Assembly (NCBI GenBank): GCA_902599805.1
Contig: CACKGP010000001.1
Coordinates: 1 to 64,000 of the forward strand
Length of the DNA stretch: 64,000 bases
DNA from: an uncultured Pelagibacteraceae bacterium
GTDB lineage: Bacteria > Pseudomonadota > Alphaproteobacteria > Pelagibacterales > Pelagibacteraceae
Reading direction: 5' to 3'
The notes under the pieces were generated by a model. That model worked only from the letters and a program-made list of their open reading frames with translations, made no database searches and had not been told where the DNA came from. The translations under genes and the position numbers were made by a program. Positions 25,596-34,649 of the stretch are shown here, one piece after another. Each line of letters opens with the position of its first letter. The stretch's first letter is position 1.

Positions 25596-26778
25596 ATTTT
25601 TTATTTATTTGTTTTACCTGACTTAAAAAATCTTTTTTTGAATATTCAAAATATAATTTACTACTTTTAGCACAGATTTTGTCAGTCACCTGATCACCAA
25701 TCATAAAACTTTCATTTAATTTTACACTCCATTTATTTCTAATTTGCTTTATCATTAAATTACCAGGTTTTCTTAATTGACTTTTTTTTCTATACTTTTT
25801 TATTTTTGCTTCTGGGTGATAAGGGCAAAAATTTATATCATCAAAAAAAATATCTTTTTTCTGTAATTTTTGTTTGATATAATTTTGTAAGTTAAAAAAT
25901 TGTTTTTCTGTATAAATTCCTTTTCCTATTCCTGCCTGATTAGTAACTACAAAAATATAGTAGTCATTATTTCTGAGAAATTTAAGACCTTTGATAACAT
26001 TTGGCCTAAACTTAAAATCTTTTATTTTATGAACATATCCTTTGTCGAAATTAATAACACCATCTCTATCTAAAAATGCAGCGCGTTTTATAAATTTTTT
26101 AGATATTATTTTTTTTGCTTTTTTAAAATTTTCTGGAGTCCCTATATCTAAAAAGAAATTCTTTGTTTTTATTCCTGAAATTTTCTTATTTTTAATTAAA
26201 TTCGGCAGTATATCATTTTCCAAAGACGTATTTTTATTTTTTATTAATTTAAAAATTTTTTTTTTGAAAAAATATATACCCCCATTCATAAGGTTGCTTT
26301 TATCTTGATAAATAATCTTGTTTTCTCTTAAGGCTAAAGTTGATAATTTTTTATTAGATTTGTAAAAATCATTTTTTACTAAAGTAATAGACCCATAACT
26401 ATTTTTACTGCATGATTTAATTAATTGATTTAAATTTATATCAAGGAAGGTATCCCCATTAATTAATATAAAATCATTAACATTCTTTTTTTTTAAAACA
26501 CTTAAAGCCCCAGCAGTACCCATTGGTCTTAATTCTTTCAAACACTTTATATGATTAAAATTATAGTATTTATTATTAAATTTTTTATAAATTATATCGG
26601 ACTTATACCCTGTGAGAATAAATATATTTTTAAAGTAATACTTACTATAGTTTTGTATAATATATTCTAGAAATGGTTTTTTATTAAAAATGGCCATAGG
26701 TTTAGGTCTGTTTCTTAATAAAGATTTGATTCTAGATCCCTTACCTCCAGCTAAAACTACTAAATCTAAAGAGTGCAT
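25582..26778 (-). CDS. fusion of sugar-1-phosphate nucleotidyltransferase and D,D-heptose bisphosphate phosphatase (HddC-GmhB type)
   Basis: A 398-residue two-domain protein. Residues 1-225 are a nucleotidyltransferase: DLVVLAGGKGSRIKSLLRNRPKPM (quoted in part; LAGGKGSR is the nucleotide loop), FILINGDTFLDIN with the metal Asp, and NGGIYFFKK. Residues 230-395 are a HAD phosphatase: AAFLDRDGVINFDKGYVH with the nucleophile DxD, VVTNQAGIGKGIYTE, CPYHPEA and KPGNLMIKQI, all as in GmhB, and FMIGDQVTDK. With the HddA-like kinase this gives phosphatase and guanylyltransferase steps to GDP-D-glycero-D-manno-heptose. Convergent to the operon before it. Confidence 0.87.
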   Translation of the reverse strand: MHSLDLVVLAGGKGSRIKSLLRNRPKPMAIFNKKPFLEYIIQNYSKYYFKNIFILTGYKSDIIYKKFNNKYYNFNHIKCLKELRPMGTAGALSVLKKKNVNDFILINGDTFLDINLNQLIKSCSKNSYGSITLVKNDFYKSNKKLSTLALRENKIIYQDKSNLMNGGIYFFKKKIFKLIKNKNTSLENDILPNLIKNKKISGIKTKNFFLDIGTPENFKKAKKIISKKFIKRAAFLDRDGVINFDKGYVHKIKDFKFRPNVIKGLKFLRNNDYYIFVVTNQAGIGKGIYTEKQFFNLQNYIKQKLQKKDIFFDDINFCPYHPEAKIKKYRKKSQLRKPGNLMIKQIRNKWSVKLNESFMIGDQVTDKICAKSSKLYFEYSKKDFLSQVKQINKKFNNY

Positions 26779-26847
26779 TATGATATTCTACAGTTACTTT
26801 TCTTAACATTTTAAGATATTATTAAATAGTCATTTATTCAAATATTT

Positions 26848-27783
26848 ATGAAATTAATTTCTTTAGTTTTTTCATTTAGAAACGAAGAGGAAAATCTCAA
26901 AACCTTAGTAGATAGAGTTCATAAAGCAATAAAAAAAACTACAAATTGGAATTATGAGCTAGTTTTTGTTAACGACGATTCGACTGATAATTCTGAAAAA
27001 ATCCTTATTGACTTACAAAAAAATTTTCCAATTAAAATTATCAACATGTCAAGAAACTTTGGAAATAATCCATGTGTTTTGGCAGGGTTTGAAAATAGTT
27101 TGGGTGACTGCATAGTCTATATGGACTCTGATCTGCAAGATCCCCCAGAATTAATAACTGAACTAATTAAACAGCATGAAAAAGGTTTTGATATTGTTCA
27201 TACAAAAAGGATAAAAAGATTAGGGGAGACTAAATTAAAATTATTTTCTACAAAAATAGCTTACACCATAATAAATAAATTGTCAGATATTAATTTGGTA
27301 AAAGACGTAGGAGATTTTAAATTAATATCCAGAAGGGCTCTTGATAAAATTTTAGAGCAAAAAGAATTTTATCCATACATTCGAGGATTATCAGTTTGGG
27401 TAGGCTTTAAACAAACTTATGTTGATTACGTTAGAGAGCCAAGAGGTGGGGGAAAAACACATTATCCGATGTTTTCAAAAACACCAATTACCGAATTTAT
27501 CACGGGCGTAACAAGTTACTCACTTAAACCATTATACCTAGGTATAGTTTTGGGATTTTTTGCTTTTTTATTTTCAATTATTTTAATTATATATGCACTT
27601 TATGCTAAATTAACTGGTCAAGCAGTGCCAGGAACAACCGGTATAATTATTGTTATTTCATTTTTTTCTGGAGCCTTATTATCAACAATTGGAATAATGG
27701 GTATATATCTTGCAAGAATATATGAACAAACAAAAGGAAGAACAAGATATGTAATCAAAAACATTAAAGACTATAAAAAATAG
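26848..27783 (+). CDS. polyprenyl-phosphate glycosyltransferase (GT2, DPM1/GtrB-like)
   Basis: A 311-residue family 2 glycosyltransferase. The catalytic domain (1-225) has SLVFSFRNEEENLKTLVDRV, VFVNDDSTDNSEKI and VYMDSDLQDPPELI (the D-x-D metal site near residue 96), followed by DVGDFKLISRRALDK and RGLSVWVGFKQ. Two C-terminal membrane helices (about 230-255 and 265-290) fit the GtrB/ArnC/DPM1 type. The enzyme moves a sugar from a nucleotide donor to undecaprenyl phosphate on the inner face; a GT-C enzyme then uses the lipid-linked sugar outside, and the polytopic protein next door is a candidate partner. Confidence 0.9.
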   Translation: MKLISLVFSFRNEEENLKTLVDRVHKAIKKTTNWNYELVFVNDDSTDNSEKILIDLQKNFPIKIINMSRNFGNNPCVLAGFENSLGDCIVYMDSDLQDPPELITELIKQHEKGFDIVHTKRIKRLGETKLKLFSTKIAYTIINKLSDINLVKDVGDFKLISRRALDKILEQKEFYPYIRGLSVWVGFKQTYVDYVREPRGGGKTHYPMFSKTPITEFITGVTSYSLKPLYLGIVLGFFAFLFSIILIIYALYAKLTGQAVPGTTGIIIVISFFSGALLSTIGIMGIYLARIYEQTKGRTRYVIKNIKDYKK

Positions 27784-27786
27784 AAT

Positions 27787-29331
27787 TTAATTAATTTTAT
27801 AAATAGAGAATTCTTTGTTCTGTAAAAAAATGTTTAATTGTATATCCCAATTTGTTGGAGTCACCACATAGTCCGCATTATATTTTTCACTTAAAAATTT
27901 CCAATCTTCTTCTTTCTTTTTCTCAAAACTTATTTTAGTAAAATTATCTGGTATAGTTGGATTATTTTTTATGGGGGGTTTTTTTAAATCTACATCATAA
28001 ACTTCTTGTAATATCTCAAACACATCATTCACCAAGTATGGATGGTAAGGTATAAAATCAAGAGATGCAGTATCTATAAGTACAGGCTTCAAACCCAGTC
28101 TTATTGTATACGCTTGTGTGCCCGTTGTAGTAATAAAATATCCAGGTAAATTTAAGTTTGAAATTTCATAAAAAATATCAGCATTTTTATATTTATTTTT
28201 TACCGAAAAATTTGAAACAAACTCATTTTTAATTTTAATAAAGTTTTTATAATGTTGAGCTGAATAAATAATCAATATACCGAATATAAAAACCCTAATG
28301 AATTTTTTTGTTTCATTAAACCCGGAAAAAATCTGGTAAATCATTGAAATTATTAGAGGCCATCCTACAAAGGAATGTAATATTAAAAATCTCGAAGGCA
28401 TTGCCCTTACAAATAACTCTGGGAAAAAGCTTGGAAAAAATTTAAATAATAAATATATAACTGATGCAAATACTATCATTAGATTAAAAAATAATAGAAA
28501 ATTATTTTTTTTGTTTTTATTAAAATAATAATAGACATTAACCAAAATAAAGAGAATCATTGATTTAATGAGATATTCATAATGAATTATACCTGCAGCA
28601 TTTCTATGACCATCCCAGAATTCTAAGTAAATATTTAAATTTTCAGTTTCAAACCCAACTTTACTAATTTTATTTTGAAAGAAAATTATGAAGCTTAACA
28701 AAGTACAACTAGCTCCAAAAAAACTACCTTTTAAGAATTTTATTAAGATATTTCTATTTTTTAATAATATTAATGAGAGTGTTAAAATAAATAAAACCCA
28801 CAAACCTACAACTGGGTGTATACAAATTAAAAAAGTTGAAAAAAAACCTAAAAGTTTAAAATTTTCATTAATTAATAATGAAAAAATTAGCGATGTAATT
28901 GCTAAGCTTAACATACCATAGCTATGGTTTGAAATGATCAATGAAGGATAATCAGTGTCTCCAAAATTTTTTTGTAAAATAAGCATTAATATACTTACAA
29001 GAAGAGCCAAATATTTATTAAAGGTTAGTTTATTTACAATTAAAAATGAGCTTATTCCGAAACATAAAGTAGAAAAAAAAAGAATTGCTCTTGAGCTATT
29101 ATCTATAGATAATCCAGAATTTAATAAAATTTCAGCAAACTGATGTAACAATGTCCAACTATTATGATAGTAATATTTCATCGGAGATAAAGGTTCGGGA
29201 TATTTAATTATCTCAGATATTGTCAAACCGCCATTTATTGCTACCTGATATAAAGAATGTGAGAAACTTAAAAAAACACAAGTTAAAATAATTATTAAAT
29301 ATACTATCTTATTATCTTTTTCTGATATCAA
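27787..29331 (-). CDS. polytopic membrane protein, possibly a GT-C glycosyltransferase
   Basis: A 514-residue protein with about ten hydrophobic segments up to residue 370 and a hydrophilic C-terminal domain (about 385-514). The first periplasmic loop (about residues 30-75) holds charged and aromatic residues but no clear family motif; 'DTDYPSLIISNHSYGM' lies near 125. The layout (many helices plus a soluble C-terminus) is that of GT-C glycosyltransferases or surface-polymer ligases. I do not recognise the family. The convergent polyprenyl-phosphate glycosyltransferase 3 bases away makes lipid-linked sugar transfer a reasonable idea. Overlaps the rmlB-like gene by 4 bases. Confidence 0.6.
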   Translation of the reverse strand: MISEKDNKIVYLIIILTCVFLSFSHSLYQVAINGGLTISEIIKYPEPLSPMKYYYHNSWTLLHQFAEILLNSGLSIDNSSRAILFFSTLCFGISSFLIVNKLTFNKYLALLVSILMLILQKNFGDTDYPSLIISNHSYGMLSLAITSLIFSLLINENFKLLGFFSTFLICIHPVVGLWVLFILTLSLILLKNRNILIKFLKGSFFGASCTLLSFIIFFQNKISKVGFETENLNIYLEFWDGHRNAAGIIHYEYLIKSMILFILVNVYYYFNKNKKNNFLLFFNLMIVFASVIYLLFKFFPSFFPELFVRAMPSRFLILHSFVGWPLIISMIYQIFSGFNETKKFIRVFIFGILIIYSAQHYKNFIKIKNEFVSNFSVKNKYKNADIFYEISNLNLPGYFITTTGTQAYTIRLGLKPVLIDTASLDFIPYHPYLVNDVFEILQEVYDVDLKKPPIKNNPTIPDNFTKISFEKKKEEDWKFLSEKYNADYVVTPTNWDIQLNIFLQNKEFSIYKIN

Positions 29332-30359
29332 ATTTTTAGTCCAAACCTTTTATTTATATTTTTTTTTGAAATTTGTTCAAAAAACTTTCTGTTATTCACA
29401 TACCACCTTAAAGTTTTATTTAACCCAACTGAAAGTGATATTTTTGGTTTCCAGTTTAGTTCTTTTCTAATTTTATTTGAATTTACCGCATATCTTTTGT
29501 CATGACCTGGTCTATCTTTTACATATTTAATCTTTAATTTATTTGAAAATTTAACTTTATTTTTTTTTGCAATACTTAAAATATTTTTAATTATTTCAAT
29601 ATTTTTTATTCTTTTTCCAGTGCCAATATTATAATTTTTTCCTATTTTACCTTTTAAAAAAATTTTAAGTAAAGCTTCGCAGTTATCTTTTACATAAATC
29701 CACTCTCTAACATTTGTACCCTTTCCATAAAGGGGTATAGATTTATTCTTTAATATATTATAAATAATTTTTGGAATAAATTTTTCTGGTAATTGTCTTG
29801 GGCCATAATTATTACATGCATTTGCTATTACTATTTTAGATGAATAGGTTCTGAAGTATGCTTTCAATAATTGATCAGCAGCAGCTTTAGATGCAGAATA
29901 GGGAGAGCTTGGATTATAATTATAATCTTCTTTAACTTGTTTATGTTTTGGAATATCACCATAAACTTCGTCAGTTGAAACATGAATAAGTTTAATGACT
30001 TTTTTATTTTTTTTATTAAAAGATCTTAGAGTTTCTAAAATATTAAAAACACCCATTATATTAGTTTTTAAAAATGCGTATGGGCTATCTATCGATCTAT
30101 CTACATGCGTTTCAGCTGCAAGATTGAAAATACCATCAGGTTTGAATTTTTTAATAATTTTTAAGAGTTTGGTTTTATTGTTTATATCTAATTTATAAAA
30201 AATATATTTTTTATTTTTTTTAAAATCTTTAACATTATAGGGATTTGCTGAGTAACTCGATTTATCAATATTTATAACGAAGTAGTTCTTTTCTAATAAA
30301 AACTCTACCAAATTACTACCAATAAAACCTTGACCACCTGTTACTATGATTTTCTTCAT
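29328..30359 (-). CDS. rmlB: dTDP-glucose 4,6-dehydratase
   Basis: A 343-residue extended SDR. KIIVTGGQGFIGSNLVEFLL binds NAD, NLAAETHVDRSIDSPYAF and HVSTDEVYGDIPKH are RmlB signatures, the catalytic pair is in SPYSASKAAADQLLKAY (Y-x3-K), and NNYGPRQLPEKFIPKII, YGKGTNVREWIYVKDNCEA and YNIGTG complete the pattern; RPGHDKRYAVN is the usual C-terminal motif. It converts dTDP-glucose to the 4-keto-6-deoxy sugar that the RmlC-like epimerase or DegT enzymes of the island can use. rmlA and rmlD are not found here. CDP- or GDP-sugar dehydratases are less likely given these motifs. Confidence 0.93.
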   Translation of the reverse strand: MKKIIVTGGQGFIGSNLVEFLLEKNYFVINIDKSSYSANPYNVKDFKKNKKYIFYKLDINNKTKLLKIIKKFKPDGIFNLAAETHVDRSIDSPYAFLKTNIMGVFNILETLRSFNKKNKKVIKLIHVSTDEVYGDIPKHKQVKEDYNYNPSSPYSASKAAADQLLKAYFRTYSSKIVIANACNNYGPRQLPEKFIPKIIYNILKNKSIPLYGKGTNVREWIYVKDNCEALLKIFLKGKIGKNYNIGTGKRIKNIEIIKNILSIAKKNKVKFSNKLKIKYVKDRPGHDKRYAVNSNKIRKELNWKPKISLSVGLNKTLRWYVNNRKFFEQISKKNINKRFGLKI

Positions 30360-30462
30360 ATATAAATTTTAAAAAGAAATGATCTAATATATTTAATTAG
30401 TAAAAGAATTACTTGTTAAAATCAATTGTTGATTTAATCAATTTTTAAAATATAAATCTTGA

Positions 30463-31350
30463 ATGCCAAAAATTAAGAAAATTTTAGTAACAGGTGGTGC
30501 TGGATTTGTTGGGACTAATTTAATAAACCTTCTTTTGAAAAAAACTAAATTTAAAATTATTAGTATTGATGATTATTCATCAGGCACAAAAAATAATCAC
30601 ATAAGAAATAATAGAGTAAAATACTTTAGAGGCAACACCAAGAATATCGCTGAAATAATAAAAAATCCGAGAGAAATAATTGCTGTGTTTCATTTTGGTG
30701 AATTTGCAAGAATATATCAAAGTTTTAAGAAAATGAATCAATGTATTAATTCAAATTCGGTAGGTACCAATGCTGTATTTAATTATTGTTTAAAAAATAA
30801 AATAAAACTTATTTACTCTGCTACTTCAGCCTCTTTAGGTAATAAAGGTAATGACAAAAACTTATCTCCTTATGCATTCACAAAAGCAAAAAATTTAGAA
30901 TTATTAGAAAATTTAAAAAAATGGTTTAATTTTAAATATGAAGTAATTTACTTTTACAATGTTTATGGTCCATATCAGATTTGTGAAGGTGATATGGCCA
31001 CTGTTATCGGCATCTTCGAGAATCATTATAAAAAAAGAAAATATCTTCCTGTTGTAAAACCTGGTTCACAAACAAGGAGGTTTACACACATATTTGATAC
31101 TGTCGATGTTTGTTATATGGCCTGGAAAAGAAAATTATGTAGGCATTATAGCATTGCTAACAAAAAAGAATATTCAATTAAAGAAGTTGCAAAAATGTTT
31201 AATACAAAAATAAGATATTTACCTAAACGCAAAGGTGAAAGATATGCATCTGCGCTTACAAATAAAAGTCTTTCAAATAAAGTATATAAGCACTTTGGTA
31301 AAATTGAGCTTAAAAATTACATTCAAAACTTTTTACTTAAGTTAAATTAA
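30463..31350 (+). CDS. NAD-dependent sugar epimerase/dehydratase (extended SDR)
   Basis: A 295-residue nucleotide-sugar SDR. KILVTGGAGFVGTNLINLLL is the NAD site, SIDDYSSGTKNNHI the following loop of UDP-sugar epimerases, FHFGEFARIYQSFK the position usually reading 'HLAA---V--S', IYSATSASLGN the Ser/Thr strand, and SPYAFTKAKNLELL the catalytic Y-x3-K (near residue 139). YNVYGPYQ and RRFTHIFDTVDVC follow. A UDP-glucose/GlcNAc 4-epimerase-like activity is likely but not certain. It closes the island and converges with apt, 3 bases away. Confidence 0.87.
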   Translation: MPKIKKILVTGGAGFVGTNLINLLLKKTKFKIISIDDYSSGTKNNHIRNNRVKYFRGNTKNIAEIIKNPREIIAVFHFGEFARIYQSFKKMNQCINSNSVGTNAVFNYCLKNKIKLIYSATSASLGNKGNDKNLSPYAFTKAKNLELLENLKKWFNFKYEVIYFYNVYGPYQICEGDMATVIGIFENHYKKRKYLPVVKPGSQTRRFTHIFDTVDVCYMAWKRKLCRHYSIANKKEYSIKEVAKMFNTKIRYLPKRKGERYASALTNKSLSNKVYKHFGKIELKNYIQNFLLKLN

Positions 31351-31353
31351 TTT

Positions 31354-31881
31354 TTAGTGACCAGGAAATTCTATTAAACTTTTAGTAAAATAAGACTTTT
31401 CGTTCAGTTTTTTATTTCCACCTAAATCAAATAAGTTTATAATAAAAATAAATCCTGCAACTTCCCCTTTAGACATTTCAACTAATTTAGCACCAGCTTC
31501 TGCTGTTCCTCCAGTAGCAATTAGGTCATCTATTATTAATACTCTTTCTCCAGAGCTAATAGAATCCTTATGAACTTCCAATGTTGCTGTTCCATATTCC
31601 AATTGGAAATCTACTGAAATTTTTCCAGCAGGTAATTTATTTTTTTTTCTCAACATTATGAAAGGTTTTTTCAACTTATAGGAGACTGCCGAAGCAAAAA
31701 CAAAGCCTCTTGATTCTATAGCCGCTATTTTATCGAATTTTAATTTCTCTGAAATTTCTACAATTTTATCAATTGAGTAATTGAATGCCTTTGAATCTTT
31801 TATTAAAGTAGTAATATCTCTGAACAGTATGCCTTTTTTAGGGTAGTCAGGAATTGATCTTATATATTCTTTTAAATCCAT
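31354..31881 (-). CDS. apt: adenine phosphoribosyltransferase
   Basis: A 175-residue type I phosphoribosyltransferase. IRSIPDYPKKGILFRDITTL is the typical N-terminus, AIESRGFVFASAVSYKL and MLRKKNKLPAGKI match APRT, and the PRPP loop is VLIIDDLIATGGTAEAG (near residue 118). It converts adenine and PRPP to AMP. The gene is divergent from mtnP (43-base gap). MtnP releases adenine from methylthioadenosine, so the two enzymes complete adenine recovery. Confidence 0.96.
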   Translation of the reverse strand: MDLKEYIRSIPDYPKKGILFRDITTLIKDSKAFNYSIDKIVEISEKLKFDKIAAIESRGFVFASAVSYKLKKPFIMLRKKNKLPAGKISVDFQLEYGTATLEVHKDSISSGERVLIIDDLIATGGTAEAGAKLVEMSKGEVAGFIFIINLFDLGGNKKLNEKSYFTKSLIEFPGH

Positions 31882-31924
31882 ATTTTACTTCATTATCTAA
31901 CAAAAAAAGATTAATAATTAAATC

Positions 31925-32800
31925 ATGAAAAATAGAAAGCTTGGGATAATTGGAGGAAGTGGTTTATATAAAATGGAGGGTTTTGAAAAACCCAAGTGGA
32001 AAAAAGTTGAAACTCCATGGGGGAGCCCCTCAGACTCTGTGATGACAGCAAGATTTTATGGTAATGAGATCTGTTTTATACCTAGACACTCAAGGGGCCA
32101 CAAGATAAACCCCACAAATATTAATTATAGAGCAAATATTGATGCAATGAAACAGCTTGGAGTAACTGACCTTATATCTGTATCTGCAGTTGGTTCATTA
32201 AAAGGAAGCCTTGACCCAGGGACATTCGTTATTGTTGATCAATTTATTGACAGAACTTTTTCAAGAATAAAAACTTTTTTTGATAATGAAATCGTTGCTC
32301 ACGTATCAATGGCGCAACCTACTAGTAAAATTTTAAGAGAATGTTGCGAGGAGGTTCTTAAGAAGCTTAATATAAAACATCAGATGGGGGGCACCTATGT
32401 AGTTATGGAGGGACCTCAGTTTTCAACTTTCGCTGAGTCTAACTTATATAGATCTTGGAAAGCAGATGTAATTGGGATGACAAATATGCCAGAGGCGAAA
32501 TTGGCAAGAGAAGCAGAAATTAGGTATTGCACCGTAGCAATGATTACAGATTATGATTGTTGGCATTCTGAACATGAAGAGGTAGATGTTGCTATGGTTG
32601 TTAAAACCTTGCAGAAAAATGCATCTAACGCTCAAAATATGATTAAAGAAATAATTAAAACCTACAAACAATTTATTGACGAGAAAGATCCTGCGAATAA
32701 TTGTTTGGATACAGCTATAATTACAGATCCTAAATTAATGACTAAACAAACTAAAGAAAAATTAAAACATATAGCAGGAAGAGTTTTTAAGAAAAAATGA
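31925..32800 (+). CDS. mtnP: S-methyl-5'-thioadenosine phosphorylase
   Basis: A 291-residue purine nucleoside phosphorylase of the MTAP type. LGIIGGSGLYKMEGF starts the fold, FIPRHSRGHKINPTNINYRANI holds the phosphate-binding R-H, SAVGSLKGSLDPGTFVIVDQ follows, and VVMEGPQFSTFAESNLYR with GMTNMPEAKLAREAEI carry the Met/Asp specificity residues. It splits methylthioadenosine with phosphate into adenine and 5-methylthioribose-1-phosphate. mtnA overlaps its end by 4 bases. The source of methylthioadenosine is probably the SpeDE fusion at 37.3 kb. Confidence 0.95.
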   Translation: MKNRKLGIIGGSGLYKMEGFEKPKWKKVETPWGSPSDSVMTARFYGNEICFIPRHSRGHKINPTNINYRANIDAMKQLGVTDLISVSAVGSLKGSLDPGTFVIVDQFIDRTFSRIKTFFDNEIVAHVSMAQPTSKILRECCEEVLKKLNIKHQMGGTYVVMEGPQFSTFAESNLYRSWKADVIGMTNMPEAKLAREAEIRYCTVAMITDYDCWHSEHEEVDVAMVVKTLQKNASNAQNMIKEIIKTYKQFIDEKDPANNCLDTAIITDPKLMTKQTKEKLKHIAGRVFKKK

Positions 32801-33867
32801 AGGTAAATGGAAAAGCGTTTAGAACAATATGGTTTGAAAATAATATTGTTAAAATTATTGATCAAACAAAACTTCCGCACCAGTTTACTATTAAAGACTT
32901 AAAGACAATAAAAGATTCTATTAATGCAATTAAAACCATGGAAGTAAGAGGAGCCCCATTAATTGGAGCAACTGCAGCCTATGGTTTAGTTTTGTCAATC
33001 ATTGAAAAAAATGATCAGTCTTATTTAAAAAAAGCAAGTGAGGATTTAATAAGTTCTAGACCTACAGCAATAAATCTTAAGTGGGCAGTTGATAGAATGA
33101 TGAAAAAATTAGCTGGGGTAAATAGCAAAGAAATTCTTAACATTGCAATCAAAGAGGCCCAAAATATTTGTGAAGAGGATATTAATTTTTGTAAAAATAT
33201 TGGTCTCAACGGTCTCAAAATAATAGAAGAAATATATAAAAAAAAGAAAGATACAGTAAATATTCTTACTCATTGTAATGCAGGTTGGCTGGCCACTATA
33301 GATTGGGGAACAGCAACTTCGCCTATATATCATGCACACAAAAAAGGTATTAAAGTTCATGTTTGGGTAGATGAAACAAGACCTAGAAATCAGGGGGCTA
33401 ACCTCACATCGTACGAGCTAAATGAGGAGGGGGTCTCAAACACAATAATTGCCGATAATACTGGAGGCATTCTAATGCAAAGAGGACAAGTAGATATGTG
33501 TATAACCGGAACAGATAGAACTCTTTCAAATGGTGATGTAGCAAATAAAGTTGGAACTTATCTTAAGGCTCTAGCTGCACATGACAACAAGGTCCCTTTT
33601 TATGTAGCATTACCTAGCTCCACAATAGACTGGAACATTAAAAATTCAAAAGATATCCCAATCGAAGAGAGAAATTCTGAGGAACTTTCTCATGTGGAGG
33701 GTTTAGATAATAATGATAAATTAACAAAAGTTTTAATTTATCCAAAAAAAAGCAAAGCGAAGAATTTAGCATTTGATATTACCCCTTCAAAATATGTAAC
33801 TGGATTAATTACAGAAAAAGGGGTTTGTAATGCATCAAAAGATGGATTAGAGAGCTTGTTTAAATGA
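32797..33867 (+). CDS. mtnA: S-methyl-5-thioribose-1-phosphate isomerase
   Basis: A 356-residue protein of the eIF2B-alpha/MtnA family. MEVRGAPLIGATAAYGL, LTHCNAGWLATIDWGTA with the catalytic Cys, VDETRPRNQGANLTSYEL and ITGTDRTLSNGDVANKVGT with the catalytic Asp identify it as true MtnA rather than a translation factor relative. ALPSSTIDW and FDITPSKYVTGLITEKG are also family motifs. It turns methylthioribose-1-phosphate into methylthioribulose-1-phosphate. The next classical genes (mtnB, mtnC, mtnD) are not present; a class II aldolase fusion is 1.3 kb downstream. Overlaps neighbours by 4 bases on each side. Confidence 0.96.
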   Translation: MKVNGKAFRTIWFENNIVKIIDQTKLPHQFTIKDLKTIKDSINAIKTMEVRGAPLIGATAAYGLVLSIIEKNDQSYLKKASEDLISSRPTAINLKWAVDRMMKKLAGVNSKEILNIAIKEAQNICEEDINFCKNIGLNGLKIIEEIYKKKKDTVNILTHCNAGWLATIDWGTATSPIYHAHKKGIKVHVWVDETRPRNQGANLTSYELNEEGVSNTIIADNTGGILMQRGQVDMCITGTDRTLSNGDVANKVGTYLKALAAHDNKVPFYVALPSSTIDWNIKNSKDIPIEERNSEELSHVEGLDNNDKLTKVLIYPKKSKAKNLAFDITPSKYVTGLITEKGVCNASKDGLESLFK

Positions 33868-34649
33868 AAAATAACTCTTACACACTTCTGCAAGGATCAA
33901 ATAGTGGCATAACTAGAATCAAATTAAATGATCCGGGTTCTTATAATTCTTTATCAACTGACATGCTAAAATCATTAATCAAAAGATTTAAAGAGCTCGA
34001 TAAAGATCAAAAAACCAGAGTTATCATTATCGAAGGTTCAGGAAAGGGTTTTAGCGCCGGCCATAATTTGAAAGAAGTAAAATCTTTAAAAGGCAAATCA
34101 AATTATAAAAAATTATTTGAATTATGTTCAGAATTGATGATGGTTATAATAAATTGTAATAAACCAGTTATTGCCAAAGTACACGGCGCAGCTTTTGCAG
34201 CAGGATGTCAATTAGTTGCCACCTGTGATTTAGCATTGAGCACAGACGATGCAATTTTTTCAACACCAGGTGTAAATATAGGTCTATTCTGTAGTACTCC
34301 GATGGTTGCTTTGAGTAGAAACGTTATACGAAAAAAAGCAATGAAAATGCTATTAACAGGCGACCCAGTTAGCGCAAAACATGCTAAAGATATTGGCTTA
34401 ATAAATGACCACTTTAGCCAGGATAGTCTTGAGGATGAGGTATTAAAGTTAGCAGAAAATATTTCCTCAAAATCTAGGAAAGTCGTTAAAATTGGAAAAA
34501 AAGCTTTCTACAAGCAAATAGAAATGCCTTTAGACAAAGCTTATAAATACACAAGTCAAGTAATGAGTGAAAATATGATGGCTCTTGATGCAAAAGAGGG
34601 AATATCAGCTTTCATTGAGAAAAGAAAACCTAATTGGAAAGATAAATGA
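33864..34649 (+). CDS. crotonase-superfamily protein (ECHDC3-like)
   Basis: A 261-residue enoyl-CoA hydratase/isomerase fold. GSGKGFSAGHNLKEV and KVHGAAFAAGCQLVATCDLAL form the CoA oxyanion region, and FSTPGVNIGLFCSTPMVALSR matches the ECHDC3 subgroup. The two catalytic glutamates of true enoyl-CoA hydratase are not in place: the first position is Gln (AAGCQL) and the second Gly (NIGLF), so classic hydratase action is unlikely. It may catalyse another acyl-CoA reaction. It overlaps mtnA and the CoA-binding gene by 4 bases each, so it belongs to the same transcript, but a link to methylthio salvage is not obvious. Confidence 0.85.
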   Translation: MKNNSYTLLQGSNSGITRIKLNDPGSYNSLSTDMLKSLIKRFKELDKDQKTRVIIIEGSGKGFSAGHNLKEVKSLKGKSNYKKLFELCSELMMVIINCNKPVIAKVHGAAFAAGCQLVATCDLALSTDDAIFSTPGVNIGLFCSTPMVALSRNVIRKKAMKMLLTGDPVSAKHAKDIGLINDHFSQDSLEDEVLKLAENISSKSRKVVKIGKKAFYKQIEMPLDKAYKYTSQVMSENMMALDAKEGISAFIEKRKPNWKDK

